Assembly: GCF_020523795.1 (NCBI RefSeq)
Contig: NZ_JAJALI010000003.1
Location: 372,001 to 436,000 of the forward strand
Length of the DNA: 64,000 nucleotides
Direction: 5' to 3'
DNA from: Ancylobacter sp. Lp-2
Lineage (GTDB): Bacteria > Pseudomonadota > Alphaproteobacteria > Rhizobiales > Xanthobacteraceae
The notes beneath the pieces are model-generated. The model made no database searches. It had not been told where the DNA came from and saw nothing but the letters and a program-made list of their open reading frames with translations. Shown here piece after piece: positions 53,907 through 64,000 of this stretch. Each line of letters opens with the position of its first letter. The first letter of the stretch is position 1. Made by a program: the position numbers and the translations under genes.

Positions 53907-53977
53907 CGGTGATCCTCGGCTATTTCTCTATGGCGCCGGCACGGCGCCGGCTTGACGCCTGAATGGGGCAGGCCGGC

Positions 53978-54002
53978 TGGCACTCAGCAAAAGCGAGTGC
54001 CA
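53978..54002 (-). promoter_or_regulatory. CIRCE operator
   Basis: Perfect inverted repeat TGGCACTC-N9-GAGTGCCA (53978-53985 and 53995-54002), matching the CIRCE consensus TTAGCACTC-N9-GAGTGCTAA, upstream of groES. It binds HrcA. Confidence 0.92.
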
Positions 54003-54105
54003 AAGCCGCAGCCGAGATAGGCAGGCCATGAGGCGGAGTCAAGGCAACGGCCGAGACGGCGCGGCGAATTCCCGCATCCCGAAAAGCGGTCCCCTGCGGA
54101 CGCAA

Positions 54106-54140
54106 AAAGGCCCGGCTCGCGGGGTGCGGGCCGGGCCTTT
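54106..54140 (-). terminator. Terminator of the first phasin gene
   Basis: Eleven-base perfect stem (54106-54116 with 54130-54140) with AAA/TTT at its base, 25 bases after the phasin stop on the minus strand. Confidence 0.75.
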
Positions 54141-54164
54141 GCGATGCCGGATGGCGAGAGGGCG

Positions 54165-54668
54165 TCAGGACGCCTTCTTGATGGTCTTCTCGACCGAGGC
54201 CTTGATCGGCTCGGCGGTCTCGTTCGCGACCTTCTGGGCCAGCACGGAGAGGTCCTTGGCCTGGGCGGAGAGCACGTCGAACTGCTTGCGCAGGTGGCCG
54301 GTGGAAAGCTCCACCGCCTCGGACAAGCTCTTGGTGCCGAGCAGGGCGCTGAAATAGTCGAAGGTGGAGTTCACATTGGTGCGCAGGGCTTCCAGCGCCA
54401 GCGTGTTGTATTCGGCGACGCCCTTGGAGGCGGTCGAATAGGTATCCTCGAGGAGGTCGGTGGTCTCCTCCGCGTGGGTCTTCATCTTCTCATAGGCGTC
54501 ACGGGCATTCTGCACGCCCTTCTCGGCCATCTCGCGCACCGCGGCGGGCACTTCGAGATTGGGCAGATCGAACTTGGGCAGATCGAACTTGGGTAGCGCC
54601 GCTTCGAACGCCGCGGTGGCGGCCTTGGCGGTCTTCTTCGGGGTCGGGGTGGCAGCAGCCTCGGTCAT
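54165..54668 (-). CDS. phaP: Phasin (PHB granule protein)
   Basis: A 167-residue phasin, an amphipathic helical coat protein of polyhydroxybutyrate granules. The N-terminal KFDLPKFDLPNLEVPAAVRE is followed by the phasin helix (EMAEKGVQNARDAYEKMKTHAEET ...) and TNVNSTFDYFSALLGTKSLS. A short direct repeat (LPKFD LPKFD) is notable. The start at 54668 is set by family length; the region upstream contains a near-perfect palindrome resembling PhaR operators. Confidence 0.92.
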   Translation of the reverse strand: MTEAAATPTPKKTAKAATAAFEAALPKFDLPKFDLPNLEVPAAVREMAEKGVQNARDAYEKMKTHAEETTDLLEDTYSTASKGVAEYNTLALEALRTNVNSTFDYFSALLGTKSLSEAVELSTGHLRKQFDVLSAQAKDLSVLAQKVANETAEPIKASVEKTIKKAS

Positions 54669-54793
54669 GGGTTTGTCCTCGCGTTCACGGGTGCTCGATG
54701 AAGTTGCCCGGTCCGGCCATCGGCGCGGACTGGGCGGCGCTCGGAAAACGCGAGCGGGGAGTATCCCGCCCTTTCCGACTTCGCATCGTTTAT

Positions 54794-54826
54794 TTGTGCA
54801 ATGCAATATCATATTGCAATGCACAA
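54794..54826. promoter_or_regulatory. GCAAT palindrome, likely PhaR operator
   Basis: A 33-base near-palindrome: 54794-54809 (TTGTGCAATGCAATAT) and its reverse complement at 54811-54826, with one mismatch. It contains the TGCAATGCA motif family bound by PhaR, the repressor of phasin genes that senses PHB. It lies 126 bases upstream of phaP. An AT-rich context supports a promoter. Confidence 0.65.
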
Positions 54827-54942
54827 TCAACCCGTCTGTGCGGATTTTTTGATCCACTCCCCGGAGGGTGCTCTCAGCGGACTAACGTCGCCGGCGCCGG
54901 AGTGTTGCACGGCACCATGACAAAGGCCTCACCGCAGAGACC

Positions 54943-55959
54943 CTACTCCTGCGCCGTGGGGGTGGTCGATGCCGGCGGCACGCCGGCAGCCTCGACGGCC
55001 GGCGCGGTTTCGGCAGGCGCGGCCACGGGGGGAGAAGCGGCGGCCGGCGAAGCCGCGGCAGGGGCGGCCACGCGGGGCTTGCGCGCACCGGCGGACGCCC
55101 TGGGCGCGGCGGCCTTCTTGGGGGGCGCCGACGCTTTGGCAGCGGCAGGCACCGGCGCAACAGGAGCCGCGAGGGCCACAGGCTTAGCACCATTCGCCGC
55201 CGCGGCTTTAGGAGCAGCAGCCTTGGGAGCAGCGGCCTTGGGAGCAGCGGCCTTGGGAGCAGCGCGCTTGGCCACCGCACGCCGGGTAGCCACGGACTTC
55301 GGCGCTGCCTTGGCAGCCGGCACCTTGACGGCCGGTGCCGTCGCCACGGGTGCGGGAGCCTTGACGGCGGCAGGCGTCGCGCTAGCGGCCTTCACCTCGG
55401 GCGCAACAGCGGACTTTGCCGCGACGGGCTTGGCCGCCGGCTTGAGCGCAGCCTGGGGAGCGACAGCCTTGGCCGCAACGGGCCTGGCAGCAACAGGTTT
55501 AGCCGGCGCGGGCCGCGCCGCCGGACGCAGCGGGGCGGCAGCCCTCGCGGTCGTGCGCACGGCGCCGGACGGCCGGGACCGTTCGGCGGGGCGGGCGGCG
55601 CCATCCTCGGCGCCGGCGAAGCCGGCCTTGGACAGTACCCGCGCCTGCTCCCTGAGCCGCTGCGTCTGCTCGGCCACGAAGGCCGCGTTAAGCCGGTTCC
55701 ATTCCTCCAGCGAGCCCGCCCGCGCCAGCCGCGCGATGAAATCGAAGACGGCGGCGATATTGGTCTCGGCGAAGTCGACCGTGGTCCGCCCGAGGTCGCG
55801 GGCGTTTTGCTGCGCCGCATCAACCCGGCGTTCGACATCGCTCAGCGCCTTGTGCGCAGCACCGAACAGGTTATCGACGGCGGAGCGGGCCTGGCCGACT
55901 CCCTGTTCAGCGAAGTTCCGCAGGTGGTTTGGAATGTCCAGCTTGGGATCCTGGGCCAT
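54943..55959 (-). CDS. Phasin with histone-H1-like C-terminal tail (PhaF-like)
   Basis: A 338-residue protein: an N-terminal phasin domain (about 1-115; GVGQARSAVDNLFGAAHKAL ... AGSLEEWNRLNAAFVAEQTQ), then about 220 residues of Ala/Pro/Lys/Arg-rich sequence. The tail includes four tandem APKAA repeats (about 230-256) like histone H1 and the DNA-binding tail of PhaF. PhaF binds both PHA granules and nucleoid DNA, distributing granules at division. AGGAGG precedes the ATG at 55959. Function by analogy is inferred. Confidence 0.75.
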   Translation of the reverse strand: MAQDPKLDIPNHLRNFAEQGVGQARSAVDNLFGAAHKALSDVERRVDAAQQNARDLGRTTVDFAETNIAAVFDFIARLARAGSLEEWNRLNAAFVAEQTQRLREQARVLSKAGFAGAEDGAARPAERSRPSGAVRTTARAAAPLRPAARPAPAKPVAARPVAAKAVAPQAALKPAAKPVAAKSAVAPEVKAASATPAAVKAPAPVATAPAVKVPAAKAAPKSVATRRAVAKRAAPKAAAPKAAAPKAAAPKAAAANGAKPVALAAPVAPVPAAAKASAPPKKAAAPRASAGARKPRVAAPAAASPAAASPPVAAPAETAPAVEAAGVPPASTTPTAQE

Positions 55960-56246
55960 CGGCGTCCTCCTGGAGGTGATGATTTTCATCATATCGCTGT
56001 CCGCGCCCGCGTCCATGCGCAGCGGCACCTACGACTAAAGTATCGTTTGCACTGCGAAAGGCAAATGGAATCGAGACCCGCCCTGGTGGCATCCGGTTAA
56101 CCGCGAAACGCGAAGCTGCCTACCGGCCGCCGCAGCGCCATGGCGTCGGGGCGGCGGCAGCCCTATTATTATGGCGGTGAAAGCTGCCCGCCGGCGGCAT
56201 TCCGAGTGTTTTTCCTTGTCCCGTGCGGAGCGTACAGTTCGGGTTT

Positions 56247-59189
56247 ATGACGACACCGACCGACGGACATGACGCGGCAGGAGCCGGCGGACTGGCGACG
56301 CTGCTCGCCGAGCCCCGCATCGCGGCCACGCTGGCCGCTGCGGCGCCGGCGCTGCTGATCGACGCCGCCGGCCGCCTGCTCGCCGGCAATGCGGCCGGCC
56401 GCGCGCTGGTCGGCCCCGCCTCGGTCGCTCCCGCTACGGCCGATGCGTCGTCGCTTCGGCTGGCCCGCGATCTCGCCGGCCTCGCCGCCCGCAGCGCTGC
56501 CGCCCGCACCACCGCCGGCCATCGGCTGGAAAGGCTGCGCCTGCCGGCGCGGCTGACCCCGGTCACCGTCGCCTGCACGCTGATCGGCACCGGCGCCCGG
56601 CGCGCCATCCTCCTGGTCGCGCTCGATGCCCTGCCGGCCACCCTCGCGCCCGCCTTCCAGATGCCGGTGCCCGAACAGGCCCCGACGCCCGAACCCGCTG
56701 CTCCCCCGCAGGCCGCGATTGCGCCGTCGATCCCGCTGGTTGCCGAGCCGCCGCTGGTGGCGCCCCTCTCTTTGGAGCCCACCCCTGTGGAGGCCGCCCG
56801 GCCGCCGGCCCCCGGTCAGCGCTTCACCTGGCGCACCGGCGGCGATGGCCGGCTCGATCCGACCGCCGCGCAGCTCGGCACCCTGCTCGGCCGTTCGGCG
56901 CAGGAGATCGCCGGCCGCAGCTGGGCCGAGCTCGGCGCGCCGCAGGCGCATGACGCCGTCATCGCCGGGGTGAGCTTCACCCATCTGCCGGTCGAGCTGC
57001 CGGGTGCACGCGGCGAGACGCTGCGGGCCGAACTTGGCGGCGCGCCGCTGCGTGAGGGCGGCATGCGCGGCTTCGGCGTGCTGAAGGAGCGCATCGACGC
57101 GCCGACGCTCGCCGCATCCAGCCTACCCCCAGTCAAGACGCCGTCGCCTGCTCCTCCCGCAGAGCCGACGCCTGCCGCGCCCACGACTGCCACACAGATT
57201 CCTGCCACACAGATTCCTGCCGCACAGATTCCTGCCGAGACCGAGGCCCTGATCCCGGCGGCTCCGCCCTCCCCCGCCGCGCCGGACCTGCCGCGCCCCA
57301 CCCTCAGCCTGGTGCCGCCGATCCCGAATGTCGTGCCGCTGCGCGCCGGCGAGAACGGCCGCGCCGACGCCGCCCGGGGCGATGCGGCGCGCGCCTCCTG
57401 GGAAGGCCTGTCGACCGGCGAGCGCAACGCCTTCCGCGAGATCGCCCGCGCGCTCGGCGCCCGCATCGAGGGCATGGATGTCGACCCGGCCGACACGTCC
57501 TCGGACGAAGCGCCGGCCGCCGATATCGACATCGCGCCTGCCCCGCCGGCGGCCTCGACATCGACGGCAGCGGAGCCCCACACGTCTCGGCCTTCCGCGC
57601 CGGCGCCGGCCGCCCCCACGCCGGCACCGCCGACAAGCCCGCCGCCCGCCGCCGCGATCGCCCCGGCGGAGCCTCGTCCTCCCGAGGGCCTGCGCCGCAG
57701 CCTCTCCGACGCCGAGCGCCCGGTGCTCGATCGCTTGCCCGTCGGCCTCGTCGCCTGGCGCGGCGACCGGCTGCTCTACGCCAACCGCACCCTGCTCGAC
57801 TGGACCGGCTACAGCGACACCGGCGCCATGCAGGCGGCTGGCGGCCTCTCCGCCCTGTTCGGCAGCCCGCTCTCGGCCCAGGGCAATGACGACAGCGACG
57901 ACGGCGCGGCGCTGTCGATCCTGCCGCGCACCGGCGCGCCGATCGCCGTCGAGGCGCGGCTGATGTCGGCGCCGTGGGACGGCACCCCGGCCATGCTGCA
58001 CCTGCTGCGCCGCCTCGGCGAGCCGGCGGACGAGCGGCTGCGCCAGGCTGAGCTCACGCTGCGCCAGTCCGAGGCCACCGCCCGCGAGCTGCGTTCCATC
58101 CTCGACACCGCCACCGACGGCGTGGTGCTGATCGACGCGCAGGGCGTCATCCTCTCGATGAACCGCCCGGCGGAAGCGCTGTTCGGCTTCGATTCCGCCG
58201 AGGTGCAGGGCGAGAACTTCACCCTGCTCTTCGCTCCCGAGAGCCAGCGCGGCGCCGTCGACTATCTCGACGGGCTCGCCTCCAACGGCGTCGCCAGCGT
58301 GCTGAATGACGGGCGCGAGGTGATCGGCCGGGTGCGCGAGGGCGGGCTGATCCCGCTGTTCATGACGGTCGGCCGAGTCGGCGAGGATTCGAGCAAGTTC
58401 TGCGCGGTGCTGCGCGACATCACCCAGTGGAAGCGCGCCGAGGAGGAACTCACCGAGGCCAAGCGGCTCGCCGAGCGCGCCAACATGGCGAAGTCGGATT
58501 TCCTCGCCAAGATCAGCCACGAGATCCGCACCCCGCTCAACGCCATCATCGGCTTTTCCGAGGTGATGATGGAGGAGCGCTTCGGGCCGGTGGAGAACCA
58601 GCGCTACCGCGACTATCTGCGCGACATCCACTCCTCCGGCGGCCACCTCATCTCGCTGATCAACGACCTCTTGGACCTGTCGAAGATCGAGGCCGGCAAG
58701 CTCGATCTGTCCTTCACCAGCGTCGCGCTCAACGAGATCGTCCAGCAGGGCATGGCGATCATGCAACCGCAGGCGAACCGCGAGCGCATCATCATCCGCT
58801 CCTCGCTCGCCGCCGACCTGCCGCCGGTAGTGGCGGATGCGCGTTCGATCCGGCAGATCGTGCTCAATCTCGTCTCGAACTCGGTGAAGTTCACCCGGCC
58901 GGGCGGACAGGTGATCCTGTCGACGGCGCTCACCGCGCAGGGCGAGGTGGTGCTGAGGGTGCGCGACACCGGCATCGGCATGTCGGAGGCCGACATCGCC
59001 ATCGCGATGGAGCCGTTCCGGCAGATCGTCACCTCCGGCCAGTCCGGCTCGGGCGGCACCGGGCTCGGCCTGCCGCTGACCAAGGCGCTGGCGGAAGCCA
59101 ACCGCGCCTCCTTCTCCATCCGCTCGGCGGTGGATTCCGGCACGCTGGTGGAGATCACCTTCCCCTCGACCCGGGTGCTGGCGGAATAG
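56247..59189 (+). CDS. PdhS-like PAS sensor histidine kinase
   Basis: A 980-residue soluble kinase. The long N-terminal half is Ala/Pro-rich with no membrane helix; PAS-like domains occur about 480-600 and 610-745; then HisKA (phosphoacceptor His758 in ISHEIRTPLNAIIGF) and HATPase_c (about 860-975, NLVSNSVKF, DTGIGM, GGTGLGLPL). The HisKA segment is nearly that of the PdhS/DivJ/PleC group, which controls DivK and cell polarity in Rhizobiales. The C-terminus has no receiver. ATG 56247 or GTG 56223 could be the start; neither has a good ribosome site. Confidence 0.85.
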   Translation: MTTPTDGHDAAGAGGLATLLAEPRIAATLAAAAPALLIDAAGRLLAGNAAGRALVGPASVAPATADASSLRLARDLAGLAARSAAARTTAGHRLERLRLPARLTPVTVACTLIGTGARRAILLVALDALPATLAPAFQMPVPEQAPTPEPAAPPQAAIAPSIPLVAEPPLVAPLSLEPTPVEAARPPAPGQRFTWRTGGDGRLDPTAAQLGTLLGRSAQEIAGRSWAELGAPQAHDAVIAGVSFTHLPVELPGARGETLRAELGGAPLREGGMRGFGVLKERIDAPTLAASSLPPVKTPSPAPPAEPTPAAPTTATQIPATQIPAAQIPAETEALIPAAPPSPAAPDLPRPTLSLVPPIPNVVPLRAGENGRADAARGDAARASWEGLSTGERNAFREIARALGARIEGMDVDPADTSSDEAPAADIDIAPAPPAASTSTAAEPHTSRPSAPAPAAPTPAPPTSPPPAAAIAPAEPRPPEGLRRSLSDAERPVLDRLPVGLVAWRGDRLLYANRTLLDWTGYSDTGAMQAAGGLSALFGSPLSAQGNDDSDDGAALSILPRTGAPIAVEARLMSAPWDGTPAMLHLLRRLGEPADERLRQAELTLRQSEATARELRSILDTATDGVVLIDAQGVILSMNRPAEALFGFDSAEVQGENFTLLFAPESQRGAVDYLDGLASNGVASVLNDGREVIGRVREGGLIPLFMTVGRVGEDSSKFCAVLRDITQWKRAEEELTEAKRLAERANMAKSDFLAKISHEIRTPLNAIIGFSEVMMEERFGPVENQRYRDYLRDIHSSGGHLISLINDLLDLSKIEAGKLDLSFTSVALNEIVQQGMAIMQPQANRERIIIRSSLAADLPPVVADARSIRQIVLNLVSNSVKFTRPGGQVILSTALTAQGEVVLRVRDTGIGMSEADIAIAMEPFRQIVTSGQSGSGGTGLGLPLTKALAEANRASFSIRSAVDSGTLVEITFPSTRVLAE
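57191..57237 (+). repeat. 15-base coding tandem repeat
   Basis: Three tandem copies of a 15-base unit encode PATQI PATQI PAAQI within the disordered region of the PdhS-like kinase. A likely slippage-prone length polymorphism. Confidence 0.85.
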
Positions 59190-59287
59190 GCCTTACAGCC
59201 GGCAGGCGCCGCGAAACTCGCCCGGCTGCGGCTGCAGCGGGAACGGCCTCGCGCGTGACAGACTGAACGTTCCCGCCTGCGGGAGGC

Positions 59288-61090
59288 TCAGGGCGTCGGC
59301 GCCAGGATCCCGGTCGCCTCCATGCGCGGGCCGAACAGCGGGCGCGCCGCGCCGGAGCGGCGGATCAGCGCCTGCGGATCCGGTAGCAGCAGCGGGTCGT
59401 CCCAATCGCCGCGCACCACGAAGGGCAGCTCGAACGGGCTCGCCTTGCCGCTGGCGTCCTTCAGCATGGCGGTGCCGGCAAGGTCGAGGTCGCGCGCCAG
59501 CAGCGAGGCGGTGCCGGTCATGCGCACCGCGAGGCGCGTGCTGTCCATCGAGAAGGCGGTGAGGTCGGCGACGCCGCCGGTGATGGTCGCTTCCGCCGCG
59601 ACGGTGTCGAAGGCGGTACGGCCGCCGCGCAGATTGCCGACGCCGGACAACGGGCGCTCGGCCAGCCGCGACAGGATGCGCGCCGCGTCGAGGCCGACCA
59701 GCGCGCCATTGGCGCCTTCCAGCCGGAAGCTGCCGTCGAGGCTGTTGACGATGCCGGCGATGTCGGTCCCCGTACCCGTGGCGGTCAGGCGGAACGAGCC
59801 GGTTCCCTCCAGCCGCTGGGTACGGAACAGGTCGCCGAGCGCCTGGGCCAGCGCGACGTCCTCGCAGGCGAGTTCGACCCGCACCTCGGTGCCGGCCGGC
59901 GCCGGCGCCACCTGGGCGGAGGCGCGGAAGATGCCCTGCCAGCCCTCGGCCTCGCCAATGGCCAGCGACAGCTTGCCCCCCTTCACCACCGCGCTGGCGG
60001 CGAGGCGTTCCAGCTTGGCCGCGCCGGAGCGCACCTCAGCGGCCGAGAGCCGCAGATCGAGGTCGAAGCGCCCCAGCCGCTTGGTGTCGAGCGCGTCGCG
60101 GCTCCAGTCGCGGCCGTCCGGCGAGGCGAGCACCAGTTGGCCATAGGGCGCGAGGTCGAGCGTGCCGGCGGCGAGCGAGCCCTGAACCTGCGGGCGGCCC
60201 TCGTCGAGGCGCAGGGTGAAGCCGCCCTCGCTGACATTGCCGTCGAGTTCGAGCCGCACCCGGCTCAGCGACGCCGACTTGCCGGAATAAAGCATATCCG
60301 CCTTCAGCGCGAAGGGGCCGAAGCCGCCTTCGGTCGGCGCGTCGAGGTCGAGCCAGTCGAGCGCCGCGCGTGCCGAGCGCGCCGCGATATAGACGGCGCC
60401 CTCGCCGGACAAGCCGGAGGCGAAGCCGAAGCTGCCCTCATAGGACAGGTCGCCGAGCGGCCCGGTCGCGGAGGCGCGCAGCCGGGCGGGCCGGTCCTCG
60501 GCCAGCGCGGCGAGCTGCGAGAAGGCGACGTCGACATCCATCGGCTGGTCGTGCCAGATGAAGCCGCCGTCGAGGGTCAGCGAGCTGCCGCCCCGCCAGC
60601 TTATGGTGGCGTTCATCCGCGCGGTGGTGGTGAAGTCGCCGTCGTCGTCGGCGAGGCGCAACAGGCCGTCCATCACCCGGATCTCGCCGGAGACGGTGCC
60701 GGCGCCGATGCGGCGCAGCAGCCCGGCGAGCATGTCGCTATTGGAAACCCGGTCGGGAACGGTCAGCGACGGATTGGCCAGCGCGATGTAGTCGGCGCGG
60801 GCGGTTCCGGTGACCAGCGGTAGCAGGTCGAGCACGATCCGCAGCTGCGGCACGGTCAGGCCGATGCCGTCGCGCTGGCCGATGCGCACCCGCTCCATCT
60901 CCAGCGCCGGCCAGGGCAGCACGGAGAAGCGCACCGAGCCGTCAATGGCGGCGTCGAGCCCGGTGGCGGCGCGCATCAGGCCGAGCGCTTCGGCCCGCAA
61001 CCGTTCCTGTGAGGCGAGCTTGGGAGCGAGGGCGGCGCCGACCACCACGAGAAGCAGCGGCAGCAGCAGGATCGCCAGCAGTTTTCTCAT
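59288..61090 (-). CDS. AsmA family protein
   Basis: A 600-residue envelope protein: N-terminal signal anchor ([20 protein letters not shown]), AsmA N-terminal domain and a long repetitive beta-rich body, with the AsmA_2 region near the C-terminus ([20 protein letters not shown] ... [13 protein letters not shown]). AsmA-like proteins are elongated lipid-transfer bridges between inner and outer membranes. The start at 61090 is set by the signal anchor. Convergent with the PdhS-like kinase gene. Confidence 0.88.
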   Translation of the reverse strand: MRKLLAILLLPLLLVVVGAALAPKLASQERLRAEALGLMRAATGLDAAIDGSVRFSVLPWPALEMERVRIGQRDGIGLTVPQLRIVLDLLPLVTGTARADYIALANPSLTVPDRVSNSDMLAGLLRRIGAGTVSGEIRVMDGLLRLADDDGDFTTTARMNATISWRGGSSLTLDGGFIWHDQPMDVDVAFSQLAALAEDRPARLRASATGPLGDLSYEGSFGFASGLSGEGAVYIAARSARAALDWLDLDAPTEGGFGPFALKADMLYSGKSASLSRVRLELDGNVSEGGFTLRLDEGRPQVQGSLAAGTLDLAPYGQLVLASPDGRDWSRDALDTKRLGRFDLDLRLSAAEVRSGAAKLERLAASAVVKGGKLSLAIGEAEGWQGIFRASAQVAPAPAGTEVRVELACEDVALAQALGDLFRTQRLEGTGSFRLTATGTGTDIAGIVNSLDGSFRLEGANGALVGLDAARILSRLAERPLSGVGNLRGGRTAFDTVAAEATITGGVADLTAFSMDSTRLAVRMTGTASLLARDLDLAGTAMLKDASGKASPFELPFVVRGDWDDPLLLPDPQALIRRSGAARPLFGPRMEATGILAPTP

Positions 61091-61365
61091 TGCGTGTCGC
61101 CACAACCCCGTCGGCATTCCGCTTGCTGCGCCTGCCCGTGCATTTCAACCCGACGAAGCACCCCTCCCGTCGTCGACCGGCTGGGAACTGGCATAAATCC
61201 AATTGCCGGCACACTGCAACATCCTGTTCCTCTGTGTCTGTTTCATGGCCTGACAAGTTGTGGACCGGGCGCTATGAATTCGCCGGGCACGGCAAACACT
61301 CGACAAAAGCCGGCCGACCACCGCCAATGGAACGTCGCTGCTGGAAGCCTGGGAGGGCACGCTTG

Positions 61366-63333
<1,968 letters not shown>

Positions 63334-63403
63334 GCCACCGGCCGCCTCGCCGGGCAAGCTCGCCGGAGCGCCCCTGCCGAGGCCAGCGGGACGCTCCGCG
63401 CAT

Positions 63404-63430
63404 GAAAAAGGCCGGTCTCCCGACCGGCCT
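63404..63430 (-). terminator. bfr terminator
   Basis: Nine-base perfect stem (63409-63417 with 63422-63430, loop TCCC) followed on the minus strand by CTTTTTCATG. Confidence 0.85.
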
Positions 63431-63491
63431 CGCTCCACGGGGGCGGCAGCGGGACCGAATGGCCCCGCGACATCCGCCGGTCCGGCTCGCC

Positions 63492-63968
63492 TCAGTCCAG
63501 ATCGCCGATATGGTGCTGGGCGTAGAGCTGCACGCCGAGCCGGCCGATGAGGTCGAGCTGGGTCTCGAGGAAGTCGATATGGCCTTCCTCGTCCGCCATC
63601 AGTTCCTTGAACAGGTCGCGGCTCGGATAGTCCTTCACCTCGTCGCAATAGGAGGCGGCTTCCTGGTAGAGCGCGCGCGCCTCGATCTCGGCGGCGAGGT
63701 CGCACTCGATCACTTCCTTGATGTCCTGGCCGATGCGCAGCGGGTCGAGCACCTGCAGGTTGGGGAAGCCTTCGAGGAACAGGATGCGGTCGACGAACTT
63801 GTCGGCGTGCTGCATCTCCTCGATCGACTCGGCGCGCCACTTGGCCGCCAGCTTCTTGAAGCCCCAGTTGTCGAGCATGCGATAATGCAGCCAATACTGG
63901 TTGATCGCCGTCAGCTCGGAGCGCAGGCCGCGGTTGAGATATTCGATGACCTTGCTGTCGCCCTTCAT
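63492..63968 (-). CDS. bfr: Bacterioferritin
   Basis: A 158-residue heme-containing ferritin subunit that stores iron in 24-mers. The ferroxidase ligands are Glu18, Glu51, His54, Glu94 and the later EEGH, and the heme ligand Met52 sits in EEMQHADKF. It starts [14 protein letters not shown], the family's typical opening. The gene is monocistronic in the window; no bfd gene is downstream, and the upstream region is cut at 64000. Confidence 0.96.
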   Translation of the reverse strand: MKGDSKVIEYLNRGLRSELTAINQYWLHYRMLDNWGFKKLAAKWRAESIEEMQHADKFVDRILFLEGFPNLQVLDPLRIGQDIKEVIECDLAAEIEARALYQEAASYCDEVKDYPSRDLFKELMADEEGHIDFLETQLDLIGRLGVQLYAQHHIGDLD

Positions 63969-64000
63969 GGCCTTGCCTCTCGATTGGTACGCAATGGGTA

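Noticed and set aside
55190-55275. Possible CRISPR-like or satellite repeat
   Set aside because: The periodicity is coding (APKAA repeats in the phasin tail), not spacer-repeat structure.

Overview
The window is chromosomal DNA of a high-GC alphaproteobacterium, most likely order Hyphomicrobiales (Rhizobiales) and possibly Xanthobacteraceae-like. The evidence is a Ros/MucR regulator, a PdhS-type cell-cycle kinase, two PHB phasins, DUF1491/DUF2336/DUF6456/DUF6481 proteins, a SbmA/BacA-type peptide transporter, and a tRNA-His with alphaproteobacterial identity bases. Species assignment is inference. Nearly all of it is dense housekeeping and accessory-metabolism DNA with strong G/C third-position bias; most long antisense reading frames are shadows of real genes.

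Layout. 0-5.2 kb: DUF2336, DUF1491, peptidoglycan-binding, DUF5330-like, SufE, a DUF6456 gene overlapping a DnaA-C-like HTH gene, and a small unknown. 5.2-12.7 kb: mucR with a long AT-rich leader, msrB-oligopeptidase B, an unknown membrane protein, superoxide dismutase, a ZntB-type transporter and small secreted proteins. 12.7-20.9 kb: folP-folK, HerA-like ATPase, M20 dipeptidase, class IV aminotransferase, CsbD, MeaB, a receiver protein and pyroglutamyl peptidase. 20.9-26.3 kb: PQQ-type sugar dehydrogenase plus cytochrome c, TauE-type exporter plus its TIGR02186 partner, and an AtzG/AtzE amidase pair.

26.5-29.7 kb: tRNA-His followed by about 3 kb of sparse DNA with small genes (DUF982-like, PsiF-like repeats, an orphan BrnA-type antitoxin, DUF6481, a small secreted protein) and a frameshifted remnant. 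29.8-38.9 kb: universal stress protein, HMP-type ABC permease, PAS-GGDEF protein, AlkX-type glycosylase, a TPP riboswitch driving a ThiY-like binding protein, a ClC exchanger and a fused SbmA/BacA-like ABC transporter. 39-42 kb: phnCDE with a Pho box. 42-51.5 kb: DUF6790-like protein, a pepsin-like aspartic protease, ETF-ubiquinone oxidoreductase, family 4-like UDG, CydAB oxidase, RNase HII, MarC and a dienelactone hydrolase. 51.6-56 kb: groESL with CIRCE and decayed tandem copies of the groL 3' end, then two phasin genes, one with a histone-like tail. 56-64 kb: PdhS-like kinase, AsmA protein, acetoacetyl-CoA synthetase and bacterioferritin.

How it fits together: phasins, acetoacetyl-CoA synthetase, MeaB and ETF-QO point to PHB and acyl-CoA carbon cycling. 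Superoxide dismutase, MsrB, bacterioferritin, GroESL, UspA and the DNA glycosylases form a stress and repair theme. No CRISPR array, insertion sequence, rRNA or complete mobile element was seen. The most unusual items are a bacterial bilobal pepsin-like protease, a MucR lacking two canonical zinc ligands, a PhaF-like histone-tailed phasin, groL-tail repeats, and an HMP transporter whose permease and binding protein are separated with no ATPase gene.
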